DNA of 25,255 nucleotides, from NCBI GenBank assembly GCA_038117225.1, contig JAYOFM010000048.1, forward strand, positions 1-25,255, written 5' to 3'. Below the pieces are notes generated by a model. It was given only the letters and a program-made list of their open reading frames with translations. It made no database searches and was not told the origin of the DNA. The translations under genes and the position numbers were made by a program. Shown here piece by piece: positions 15,690-23,121 of the stretch; within the stretch, counting starts at the first letter, position 1, and every line of letters starts with the position of its first letter. Source of the stretch: JAYOFM01 sp038117225 (GTDB lineage: Bacteria > Pseudomonadota > Alphaproteobacteria > Rhodospirillales > Casp-alpha2).

Positions 15690-15721
15690 GCGGCGGATCG
15701 AGGACTGTGACTGCTATAAGC

Positions 15722-15750
15722 TTTACGCATAAAGGCTACGTCAATATGTT
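15722..15750 (+). promoter_or_regulatory. candidate sigma70-type promoter of the sox operon
   Basis: TTTACG (15722-15727) and TATGTT (15745-15750) are separated by 17 nt, with four matches each to the consensus hexamers. The transcript would start near 15757, about 24 nt before the soxB start codon. Confidence 0.3.
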
Positions 15751-15780
15751 TCGGCTCTACTGTCTTCGAAAGAATGCCTG

Positions 15781-17025
15781 ATGGCCCGCTATTCCATCTT
15801 CAGCTTGCTGCGTAATGCGCTGTCCTATCACGAGGACTGGCAACGTGCGTGGCGCAGCCCGGACCCCAAGCCGGCCTACGACGTTGTTATCGTCGGCGGC
15901 GGCGGCCATGGGCTGGCCACGGCGTACTATCTGGCAAAGGAATGCGGCATCACCAATGTTGCCGTGGTCGAAAAAGGCTGGCTCGGCGGCGGCAACACCG
16001 GGCGTAATACGACCATTATCCGGTCCAATTATCTGTGGGACCAGTCGGCGGCGATTTATGATCACGCGGTCGAACTGTGGCATGGGTTGAGCCGCGAGTT
16101 GAACTACAACGTCATGTTCTCGTCACGTGGCGTGCTGCATCTCGCGCATACGGTCCACGACATGCAGGAGATCGCGCGTCGCGGCAACGCCATCCATCTA
16201 AACGGCATCGATTCCGAATTTCTTACCCCGGGCCAGATCCAGGCCATGGTGCCGATCATGAACGTCAACTGCCGCTATCCGGTCATGGGCGGTGTGTTGC
16301 AGCGCCGCGGCGGCACGGCGCGCCATGATGCCGTCGCCTGGGGCTATGCCCGCGCGGCCGACGCGCTGGGAGTCGATATCATCCAGAACTGCGAAGTCAC
16401 CGGGTTCAAGATCGAAGGCGGCGCGGTCAAAGGCATCGAAACCTCGCGCGGTTTCATCGGCGCCGGCAAGGTCGGCTGCGTCGTCGCCGGCCATTCGGGT
16501 GTTGTCGCCAACATGGCCGGGTTCCGTTTGCCGATTGAATCGACCCCGTTACAGGCCTTCGTCTCCGAGCCCGTGAAGCCCTGTGTCGACTGCGTCGTTA
16601 TGTCGAACACGGTGCACGCCTATATCAGCCAGTCGGACAAGGGGGAACTGGTCATCGGCGGTTCGTCTGATCCCTTCGTGTCCTATTCGCAGCGCGGCAG
16701 CTATGACCAGATTGAGCACGTGGCCGGTCCCATCGTCGAACTTTATCCGGTGCTGTCGCGGGTACGCATGCTGCGCCAGTGGGGCGGCATCGTCGATGTG
16801 ACTCCGGACCGTTCGCCGATCCTTTCCAAGACGCCGGTGGACAATCTGTTCTTCAACGTCGGTTGGGGCACGGGCGGCTTCAAGGCGACGCCCGGTTCAG
16901 GGCATGTCTTCGCTCATTCCATTGCGCAGGGTGAGATGCACCCCTTCGCCGCGCCATTCTCCATCGATCGCCATTACTCCGGTGCCCTTATCGATGAAGC
17001 GGCCGCCGCCGCCGTTGCGCACTAG
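15781..17025 (+). CDS. soxB: sarcosine oxidase subunit beta
   Basis: A 414-residue flavoprotein subunit of heterotetrameric sarcosine oxidase, which demethylates sarcosine to glycine, giving 5,10-methylenetetrahydrofolate (or formaldehyde) and H2O2. It starts MARYSIFSLLRNALSYHEDW, typical of SoxB. The FAD-binding motif is VVIVGGGGHGLATAYYLA (about 35-52). His182 in RRGGTARHDAVAWGYA is the probable site of covalent FMN attachment known in this subunit. The C-terminal VTPDRSPILSKTP and FNVGWGTGGFKATPGSGHVF form the substrate/FAD domain of the DAO family. The ribosome site is weak. soxD follows after 23 nt. The operon order B-D-A-G is the standard one. Confidence 0.96.
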   Translation: MARYSIFSLLRNALSYHEDWQRAWRSPDPKPAYDVVIVGGGGHGLATAYYLAKECGITNVAVVEKGWLGGGNTGRNTTIIRSNYLWDQSAAIYDHAVELWHGLSRELNYNVMFSSRGVLHLAHTVHDMQEIARRGNAIHLNGIDSEFLTPGQIQAMVPIMNVNCRYPVMGGVLQRRGGTARHDAVAWGYARAADALGVDIIQNCEVTGFKIEGGAVKGIETSRGFIGAGKVGCVVAGHSGVVANMAGFRLPIESTPLQAFVSEPVKPCVDCVVMSNTVHAYISQSDKGELVIGGSSDPFVSYSQRGSYDQIEHVAGPIVELYPVLSRVRMLRQWGGIVDVTPDRSPILSKTPVDNLFFNVGWGTGGFKATPGSGHVFAHSIAQGEMHPFAAPFSIDRHYSGALIDEAAAAAVAH

Positions 17026-17048
17026 GGCCGGGCGGGGAGGGACGGAGA

Positions 17049-17339
17049 ATGCTACTCATAAACTGCCCCTGGTGCGGCGAACGGGACCAGACTGAATTCT
17101 CCTGCGGCGGCGAAGCCCACATCACGCGGCCGCTCGACCCGGACGCGGTCAGTGACAAGGCCTGGGGTGATTACATTTTCTTTCGCGGCAATCCGAAGGG
17201 CTGGCACTACGAGCGCTGGATGCATGCCCATGGTTGCCGGCGCTGGTTCAATGCCTTGCGCCATACGGTGAGCGATCGCTTCGTCGCCACCTATAAGCCC
17301 GGCGAGCCGAAACCGCCGCTGCCGGAGGAGGACGGATGA
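17049..17339 (+). CDS. soxD: sarcosine oxidase subunit delta
   Basis: A 96-residue small subunit that binds zinc and clamps the complex together. All four zinc ligands known from the crystallised enzyme are present at the same numbers: Cys6 and Cys9 in NCPWCGERDQ, and His59 and Cys63 in WMHAHGCRRWFNALR. The central DYIFFRGNPKGWHYERW is family-specific. A strong purine-rich ribosome site (GGGGAGGGACGGAG) precedes the ATG. The stop overlaps the soxA start by 4 bp, so the two are translationally coupled. Confidence 0.96.
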   Translation: MLLINCPWCGERDQTEFSCGGEAHITRPLDPDAVSDKAWGDYIFFRGNPKGWHYERWMHAHGCRRWFNALRHTVSDRFVATYKPGEPKPPLPEEDG

Positions 17340-20300
17340 CCCAGTCGCACCGCCGTCCAGCTGGCGGCCGGATCAATCGATCGGCGCCGATCGTGTTCAC
17401 CTTCAACGGCAAGTCCTACGGCGGGTTCGAGGGCGATACGCTGGCCTCGGCGTTGTTTGCAAATGGCGTCAAGGTGGTCGGGCGCAGTTTCAAATATCAT
17501 CGGCCGCGCGGTATTCTTTCCGCCGGTGCCGAGGAGCCCAATGCCCTGGTGCAGCTGGAGTTCGGGCCGCATACGGAACCGAACATGCGCGCGACGACGA
17601 CCGAGCTATACGACGGTCTCAACGCGAATAGCCAGAATTGCTGGCCATCGGTCGATTTCGATCTCGGCGCTTGGACCGGCATGCTGGGCCGCCTGTTCCC
17701 GGCCGGTTTCTATTACAAGACATTTATGTGGCCGCCGAAGTTGTGGATGTTTTACGAACGCATCATCCGCAATGCCGCCGGCATGGGTAAAATTCCCGAG
17801 GTCCACGACCCAGATCGTTATGAGCAGCAACACGCTCATTGTGACGTGTTGGTGGTTGGCGGTGGGCCCGCCGGTATTGCCGCGGCACTGGCGGCCGGGC
17901 GCTCGGGCGCGCGGGTCATCTTCGCCGACGAGCAGGCGGAATGGGGCGGCGCGTTACTATCCGGCGCCCCCGATATCGATGGCCAGCCGGCGCTCGACTG
18001 GGTCGCCGGGGCAATGGCCGAACTGACCGCCATGGCGGAGGTGACGGTGATCGGCCGAACGACGGTGACCGGATATTTCGACTACAATTACCTGACGGCG
18101 CTGCAACGGGTGACCGACCACCTCGGCCCGAACCAAGGCGGGCATCGGCCGCGCCAGCGGTTCTGGAAGATTCGTGCGCGACAGGTCGTCCTCGCCACGG
18201 GATCCATCGAGCGGCCACTGGTTTTCGTCAACAATGACCGCCCGGGTGTCATGCTGGCGGGGGCGGTACGCGCCTACATCAATCGCTACGGCGTGTTGCC
18301 GGGACGCGACATTGTGGTCTTTACCAACAACGACAGCGCCTATCGCACCGCCATGGACGCGTTCGGTGCCGGCGCCCGGGTCTATGTCTGCGACGCGCGC
18401 AAGAATCCATCGGGGCCGCTGGTCGTGGCGGCGAAGGAATTGGGAATCACGATCTATCCGAATACCGTGGTGACGGGAACCAAGGGCAAGAAGGCCGTCA
18501 CTGGCGTCATCGTTCGCGAACTAACCGACGATGGCAGGGGCGTCGGACCGAAAGCTTGGAGCATTGATTGCGATTGCGTTGCCGTTTCCGGCGGCTGGAA
18601 TCCGACCGTGCATCTGCATAGCCAGTCGCGCGGCAAAATGCGCTTCGATGACACTCTGGCCGCCTTCGTGCCGGCGTCGGGTGTTGCCATCAACCCGAAC
18701 CGTAGCGTCGGCGCCTGCAACGGCACCATGTACGCCACCGATTGCCTGGACGAGGGAGCTCGCGCCGGCGCGGAAGCCGCGGCAGTGGCGGGGTTCGGCG
18801 ACGGCAAGGCGCCATCGATGCCGCAAAGCGCTGGGCTCGCGGAAGAGCCGCTGCTGCCCTTGTGGACCGTGCCCAGCGCCACCACGGTGAGCCGCGCCGG
18901 CAAGGCCTTTCATGAATTGCAAAACGATTCCACCGTCGCCGACATCCATCTGGCGGCACGGGAAGGCTACGAGTCGGTCGAGCATCTGAAGCGCTATACC
19001 ACGACAGGGATGGGCACCGACCAGGGCAAGACCTCCAACGTCAATGCCCTCGCAGTCATGGCCGATCTGCGGGGCGTGAGCATTCCCCAAGTCGGCACGA
19101 CCACCTTCCGCCCGCCCTACACGCCGTTGACCTTCGGTGCCATCGGTGGCCGCAACGTGAAGGAATTCTTCGCCCAGGAACGCGGCACGCCAATGCATCC
19201 CTGGCACGTGGACAATGGCGTCGTATTCGAGGACGTAGGCGACTGGAAACGGCCGTTCTACTATCCGCGCCCCGGTGAGGATATGCACGCCGCGGTGATG
19301 CGGGAATGTGTCGCCGTGCGCACCTCCGTTGGCCTGTTGGATGCCTCGACTCTCGGCAAGATCGACATTCAAGGACCGGATGCGGCGGAATTTCTCGATC
19401 GCATCTACACCAATGCATGGAACAAGCTGGGCCACGGCAAGGCCCGCTATGGACTGATGCTGAACGAGCAGGGGTTCATCTTCGACGATGGCGTGACCAC
19501 GCGACTAAGTGACAATCACTTTCACATGACGACAACCACGGGCGGCGCCGCGCGGGTCATCAATTGGCTTGAGGAGTGGCTGCAAACCGAATGGCCGGAC
19601 CTCAAGGTCTACTGCACCAGTGTCACGGACCAGTGGGCGGTGGCATCGGTCAGCGGCCCTCGGTCGCGGGAGTTGATGGCGGAGCTGACGGACATCGATC
19701 TCGATCCGCAGACGTTTACCCATATGACCATGCGCGAGGGCAAGGTCGCCGGCGTCGATGCGCGCCTTTATCGCATCAGTTTCACTGGCGAATTGGGTTT
19801 CGAGATCAACGTCCCGGCGAGTTACGGCCTGCATCTGTGGGAAACCATCATGCGCCTGGGCGCCAAATATGACATCTGCCCGTACGGCACCGAGGCCATG
19901 CACGTGCTGCGGGCGGAAAAGGGCTATGTCATTGTCGGCCAGGATACGGATGGCACCGTCACGCCAATGGACGCCGGCATGGATTGGATCGTCTCCAAGA
20001 AGAAAGGCGACTTTATTGGGTGTCGATCGTTTGCCCGCAGCGACACCGCGCGCGGCGGCCGCAAACAATTGGTCGGTCTGCTGTGCGACGACCCGTCATT
20101 CGTCATTCCCGAGGGCGCGCATCTTGTCGATGCGATCAAACCGAAACCACCGATGAAAACCATCGGTCATGTGACGTCGAGCTACATGAGTCCCAACCTG
20201 AAGCGGTCCATCGCGCTCGGCCTGGTCGAGGATGGGTTTGCGCGCATGGGTGAAAGCCTGAGCATCGCGCTGCATGGCGGCGGGTCCTGTCGGGCCATTG

Positions 20301-20350
20301 TGACCGATCCGGTATTCCTCGATAAGAAGGGGGAGCGGCTGCATGGTTGA
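17336..20350 (+). CDS. soxA: sarcosine oxidase subunit alpha
   Basis: A 1004-residue large subunit. Residues 10-100 form a ferredoxin-like domain without cluster cysteines (FTFNGKSYGGFEGDTLASAL, FKYHRPRGILSAGAEEPNA). Residues about 165-500 form a disulfide-reductase-type nucleotide-binding domain that binds NAD+, with CDVLVVGGGPAGIAAALAAG and VVLATGSIERPLVF. From about residue 600 to the end is a GcvT/aminomethyltransferase-like domain that binds tetrahydrofolate and collects the methylene group (VRTSVGLLDASTLGKIDIQG, SFTGELGFEINVPASYGLHL, DTDGTVTPMDAGMDWIV). The length and domain order are normal for the family. It overlaps soxD by 4 bp and soxG by 8 bp. Confidence 0.96.
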   Translation: MTQSHRRPAGGRINRSAPIVFTFNGKSYGGFEGDTLASALFANGVKVVGRSFKYHRPRGILSAGAEEPNALVQLEFGPHTEPNMRATTTELYDGLNANSQNCWPSVDFDLGAWTGMLGRLFPAGFYYKTFMWPPKLWMFYERIIRNAAGMGKIPEVHDPDRYEQQHAHCDVLVVGGGPAGIAAALAAGRSGARVIFADEQAEWGGALLSGAPDIDGQPALDWVAGAMAELTAMAEVTVIGRTTVTGYFDYNYLTALQRVTDHLGPNQGGHRPRQRFWKIRARQVVLATGSIERPLVFVNNDRPGVMLAGAVRAYINRYGVLPGRDIVVFTNNDSAYRTAMDAFGAGARVYVCDARKNPSGPLVVAAKELGITIYPNTVVTGTKGKKAVTGVIVRELTDDGRGVGPKAWSIDCDCVAVSGGWNPTVHLHSQSRGKMRFDDTLAAFVPASGVAINPNRSVGACNGTMYATDCLDEGARAGAEAAAVAGFGDGKAPSMPQSAGLAEEPLLPLWTVPSATTVSRAGKAFHELQNDSTVADIHLAAREGYESVEHLKRYTTTGMGTDQGKTSNVNALAVMADLRGVSIPQVGTTTFRPPYTPLTFGAIGGRNVKEFFAQERGTPMHPWHVDNGVVFEDVGDWKRPFYYPRPGEDMHAAVMRECVAVRTSVGLLDASTLGKIDIQGPDAAEFLDRIYTNAWNKLGHGKARYGLMLNEQGFIFDDGVTTRLSDNHFHMTTTTGGAARVINWLEEWLQTEWPDLKVYCTSVTDQWAVASVSGPRSRELMAELTDIDLDPQTFTHMTMREGKVAGVDARLYRISFTGELGFEINVPASYGLHLWETIMRLGAKYDICPYGTEAMHVLRAEKGYVIVGQDTDGTVTPMDAGMDWIVSKKKGDFIGCRSFARSDTARGGRKQLVGLLCDDPSFVIPEGAHLVDAIKPKPPMKTIGHVTSSYMSPNLKRSIALGLVEDGFARMGESLSIALHGGGSCRAIVTDPVFLDKKGERLHG

Positions 20351-20924
20351 GGCCTTCACCCCACGCCGGACATCTCCGTTGCAGGGACGGTCCGGGCCGA
20401 AGGCCGGCATCACGCTGACCGAACGGCCGTTTATCGGTAAGGTCAATCTGCGCGGTGATATCGACGACGCCGCCTTTTCGCGCGCTGCCCGTGGTGTCCT
20501 CGGCGATGACCTGCCCACCGCGCCCAATACGACGATCGAAGTGGGTCACAACGTCATCCACTGGTTGGGACCGGACGAGTGGCTGATCCACACGCCCGAG
20601 GACGGCCAGGCGCGATTGGCGGAATCTCTTCGCGCCGGCGTTTCGGGTGTGCATGCCGCCGTGACCGATGTTTCGGATTACTATGTGGTCATGCGTTTGT
20701 CCGGGCCGGAAGCGCGCGTCGTTCTGGCGAAGGGGTCCCCCTTCGACGTTCACCCCCGCAGTTTCGATGTCGGCGCCTGCGCACAAACCCGCTTTGCCAA
20801 TGCCAGCATTCTGTTGCGCTTGGTCGGCGAGGCGCCGACCTTCGATATTCAGGTGCGCTGGAGTTTCGCGCCCTATCTTTGGGATTATCTGGTCGATGCC
20901 AGCCGGGAGTACGAAATTCCATGA
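20343..20924 (+). CDS. soxG: sarcosine oxidase subunit gamma
   Basis: A 193-residue subunit, related to the tetrahydrofolate-binding GcvT fold, that completes the heterotetramer. It shows the family features HNVIHWLGPDEWLIHTP, VTDVSDYYVVMRLSGPEARV, LAKGSPFDVHPRSFDVGACA and a C-terminal RWSFAPYLWDYLVDASREY. The ATG at 20343 has GGGGGAG upstream and lies within the end of soxA. The stop overlaps the sdaA start by 4 bp (ATGA). The subunit is structural and makes no known contact with sarcosine itself. Confidence 0.94.
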   Translation: MVEAFTPRRTSPLQGRSGPKAGITLTERPFIGKVNLRGDIDDAAFSRAARGVLGDDLPTAPNTTIEVGHNVIHWLGPDEWLIHTPEDGQARLAESLRAGVSGVHAAVTDVSDYYVVMRLSGPEARVVLAKGSPFDVHPRSFDVGACAQTRFANASILLRLVGEAPTFDIQVRWSFAPYLWDYLVDASREYEIP

Positions 20925-22303
20925 CCGTCAGTGTCTTCGAGCTGTTCAAGATCGGCATCGGGCCCTCCAGCTCGCATACGGTCGGGCCCATGAGGGCCGT
21001 CCATCGCTTCCTACTTGAGCTGGAGACGGAGAAGCTGTTCGACCGGGTGGCGCGTGTCCGGGCGGCGCTCTATGGCTCGCTGGCATTCACCGGCAAGGGG
21101 CACGCAACCGATACCGCGGTTATTCTGGGCCTGCTGGGTGAAACCCCAGACAACGTCGATCCGGACGACATAGACGGCATGCTGCGCAAGGTGCGCGAGA
21201 GCGGCCGGTTGCGTCTTGGCGGCCGCCATGAAATCTCCTTCGACGAAGCGACGGATTTGCCGTTCATTTACGAAAACCTGGACGCGCACCCCAACGGCAT
21301 CAGCCTCAAGGCTTACGATGCCGCCGATGTCGAGCTTCATGTGGGACGCTACTACTCGGTCGGCGGCGGCTTCGTCATGCGCGAGGATGAGATTGCCGAT
21401 CCACTGCATGCCGGCCCGCCATCCAACGTTCAGTTGCCGCATCCGTTCCGATCGGCGGTTGATTTGCTGGCGATCGGCCGCGACACCGGGCTCGGCATCG
21501 CCGACATCGCTCGAGCCAATGAGCGGGTTTGGCGGTCCGATGCGGAAATCGACGACGGCCTGCGGGCCCTGCACACCGCCATGACAGCGTCGGTGGAGCG
21601 TGGCATGCGCGAGACCGGTGAACTGCCGGGGGGGCTCAAGGTCAAGCGCCGCGCCGCCAGTTTGCGGGCGGCGGTGGAAGCACGGGGCGAATCCGGCGCC
21701 GAGGATCCGTTGGCGGCCCTCGATTGGGTGAATCTCTATGCCCTCGCCGTGAACGAGGAGAACGCCGCCGGTGGTCGCGTCGTCACCGCGCCGACCAACG
21801 GTGCCGCCGGCGTCATCCCGGCGGTACTGACGTATTACGAACGCTTCATTTCGGAAGCCGATGACGCGGGTGTGTTCACGTTCCTGTTGACCGCGGCGGC
21901 CATCGGCGCGCTCTACAAAATGAATGCCTCCATTTCGGCGGCCGAGGTCGGCTGCCAAGGTGAGGTCGGCGTTGCCTGTTCGATGGCCGCCGGAGCCCTG
22001 GCGGCAGCGCTCGGCGGTACCAATGCACAGATTGAACAAGCTGCCGAAATCGGCATGGAGCACAACCTTGGCTTGACCTGTGATCCGATTGGCGGACTGG
22101 TGCAAATTCCTTGTATCGAGCGCAATACCATGGGCGCGGTGAAGGCGATCAACGCCGCGCGTCTGGCGCTTGCGGGCGACGGTAGCCATATGGTGAGCCT
22201 CGATCAGGTGATCGAAACCATGCGCCAGACCGGCCACGACATGCAGTCGAAATACAAGGAAACCGCCCAAGGCGGTCTCGCCGTCAATTGGGTCGCCTGC
22301 TGA
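20921..22303 (+). CDS. sdaA: L-serine dehydratase (ammonia-lyase), iron-sulfur, single chain
   Basis: A 460-residue enzyme converting L-serine to pyruvate and ammonia with a [4Fe-4S] cluster. The N-terminal beta domain starts MTVSVFELFKIGIGPSSSHT, then VGPMRA, the hallmark SSSHTVGP motif. The alpha domain has NEENAAGGRVVTAPTNGAAG and the cluster cysteines: Cys345 (EVGCQGEVG), Cys387 (GLTCDPIGG) and Cys398 (QIPCIERN), with an extra Cys353. The last residue is Cys460 (AVNWVAC), matching the C-terminal cysteine that occupies the cluster in the Legionella enzyme before substrate binds. The start is the ATG at 20921, overlapping the soxG stop; a longer frame from 20579 only reads antiphase through soxG. 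Its place in the sox operon links sarcosine-derived glycine, via serine, to pyruvate. Confidence 0.96.
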   Translation: MTVSVFELFKIGIGPSSSHTVGPMRAVHRFLLELETEKLFDRVARVRAALYGSLAFTGKGHATDTAVILGLLGETPDNVDPDDIDGMLRKVRESGRLRLGGRHEISFDEATDLPFIYENLDAHPNGISLKAYDAADVELHVGRYYSVGGGFVMREDEIADPLHAGPPSNVQLPHPFRSAVDLLAIGRDTGLGIADIARANERVWRSDAEIDDGLRALHTAMTASVERGMRETGELPGGLKVKRRAASLRAAVEARGESGAEDPLAALDWVNLYALAVNEENAAGGRVVTAPTNGAAGVIPAVLTYYERFISEADDAGVFTFLLTAAAIGALYKMNASISAAEVGCQGEVGVACSMAAGALAAALGGTNAQIEQAAEIGMEHNLGLTCDPIGGLVQIPCIERNTMGAVKAINAARLALAGDGSHMVSLDQVIETMRQTGHDMQSKYKETAQGGLAVNWVAC

Positions 22304-22309
22304 CGGGCG

Positions 22310-22939
22310 TTATTTAACGGTAACGTTCGGACAGTTGTCCGGGATTTCCTCGAACCAAAGCCGCATCCGATTGACCAGCCCCTCAACGCCGTAGCGGCGG
22401 ATGTAGCTGAGCCGTTCGGTATCGGAAAGGGCGCGTTTGCGGTCCTCATCGCAGATCATGGCGGAAAGATAGGCGGCGATACGGCGGGCATTGGCGCGGA
22501 TATCCGCGCCCTTGACCGGCTGGGCGCGGTTGTCGTCGCCGGCACTCTTAAATTGCAGGGACGCCACCCACGGGCCCAGGGTCTCGATCGTTGGAAGGCG
22601 GGCATCGAAGAACCGCGCATACCGTAGCGCATCGGCGTCTTCGGATTTCGTCGCCGCGATGATCATCAGGCGATAGGGGTCGGGGTCCAACGGAAACAGT
22701 TCGCTCGCCCGACGAAGCTTGGCGATTGCAGCCGGGTTGTCACCCGCTTTGTGCAGGGCGGCCGCATCGACGAATAATACCTTGGATTGGGAGACATCGA
22801 ACTGGTAGGCCGGTTTCGGCGGGGGCGCGGGCTCCGCTTTCTTGTCGGCGGAACACGCGGAAAGGAGCGAAGCCGCCACTAACAGCGATAGAGAAAACCG
22901 ACGGCGACGGGTCGGCTCAACTTTCGCCATCGACCACAT
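22310..22939 (-). CDS. TPR-like lipoprotein
   Basis: A protein of about 209 residues. The ATG at 22939 is chosen because GAGG lies 5 nt upstream; starts at 22966 and 22930 are also possible. The signal peptide is lipoprotein-type: RRRRFSLSLLVAASLLSAC, with the lipid-modified Cys about residue 29. A Pro-rich spacer follows. The region KVLFVDAAALHKAGDNPAAI, then AKLRRASELFPLDPDPYRLM, looks like one or two TPR-like helical repeats. The C-terminal half (YLSAMICDEDRKRALSDTER, then LSYIRRYGVEG) is unrecognised. It is probably anchored in a periplasm-facing membrane leaflet. It ends 7 nt from sdaA (convergent) and lies downstream of the secretin gene on the same strand. The two may work together in an envelope machine. 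Confidence 0.82.
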   Translation of the reverse strand: MWSMAKVEPTRRRRFSLSLLVAASLLSACSADKKAEPAPPPKPAYQFDVSQSKVLFVDAAALHKAGDNPAAIAKLRRASELFPLDPDPYRLMIIAATKSEDADALRYARFFDARLPTIETLGPWVASLQFKSAGDDNRAQPVKGADIRANARRIAAYLSAMICDEDRKRALSDTERLSYIRRYGVEGLVNRMRLWFEEIPDNCPNVTVK

Positions 22940-22995
22940 GTGATCCTCGCTCAATGAATTTCCCATTGTCTATATCAGAAACTGGAAGGTTGAGG

Positions 22996-23121
22996 ATGGC
23001 AACAAAGCGACCCAAACGGGAAGAAATTTTCTCGGAGCTTTGGCGGGTCCACGTGCCTGTCGGGCCCTCGCCCGATCGCGACGTCTGGGCGGTCATGCTG
23101 TACAACGACCTAGAAGTATAA
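22996..23121 (+). CDS. small hypothetical protein (41 residues)
   Basis: The frame begins MATKRPKREEIFSELWRVHV and ends MLYNDLEV. A good purine-rich ribosome site (GGAAGGTTGAGG) ends directly before the ATG, with GGAAGG about 6 nt away. It starts divergently from the lipoprotein gene, and its last 12 bp overlap the end of the secretin gene on the opposite strand. It has a basic N-terminal helix, no membrane segment and no recognised family. Coding status rests on the ribosome site and the natural-looking composition. Confidence 0.45.
   Translation: MATKRPKREEIFSELWRVHVPVGPSPDRDVWAVMLYNDLEV

Noticed and set aside
14646..15710. Plus-strand frame of 354 codons opposite the 289-residue hypothetical gene
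   Set aside because: It is longer, but its His/Val/Asp-rich composition looks like an antisense shadow, and it runs across the divergent promoter region. The minus frame has a ribosome site and a natural helical pattern.
21011..22270. Minus-strand frame of 419 codons opposite sdaA
   Set aside because: It is antisense to an unmistakable serine dehydratase with all its motifs.
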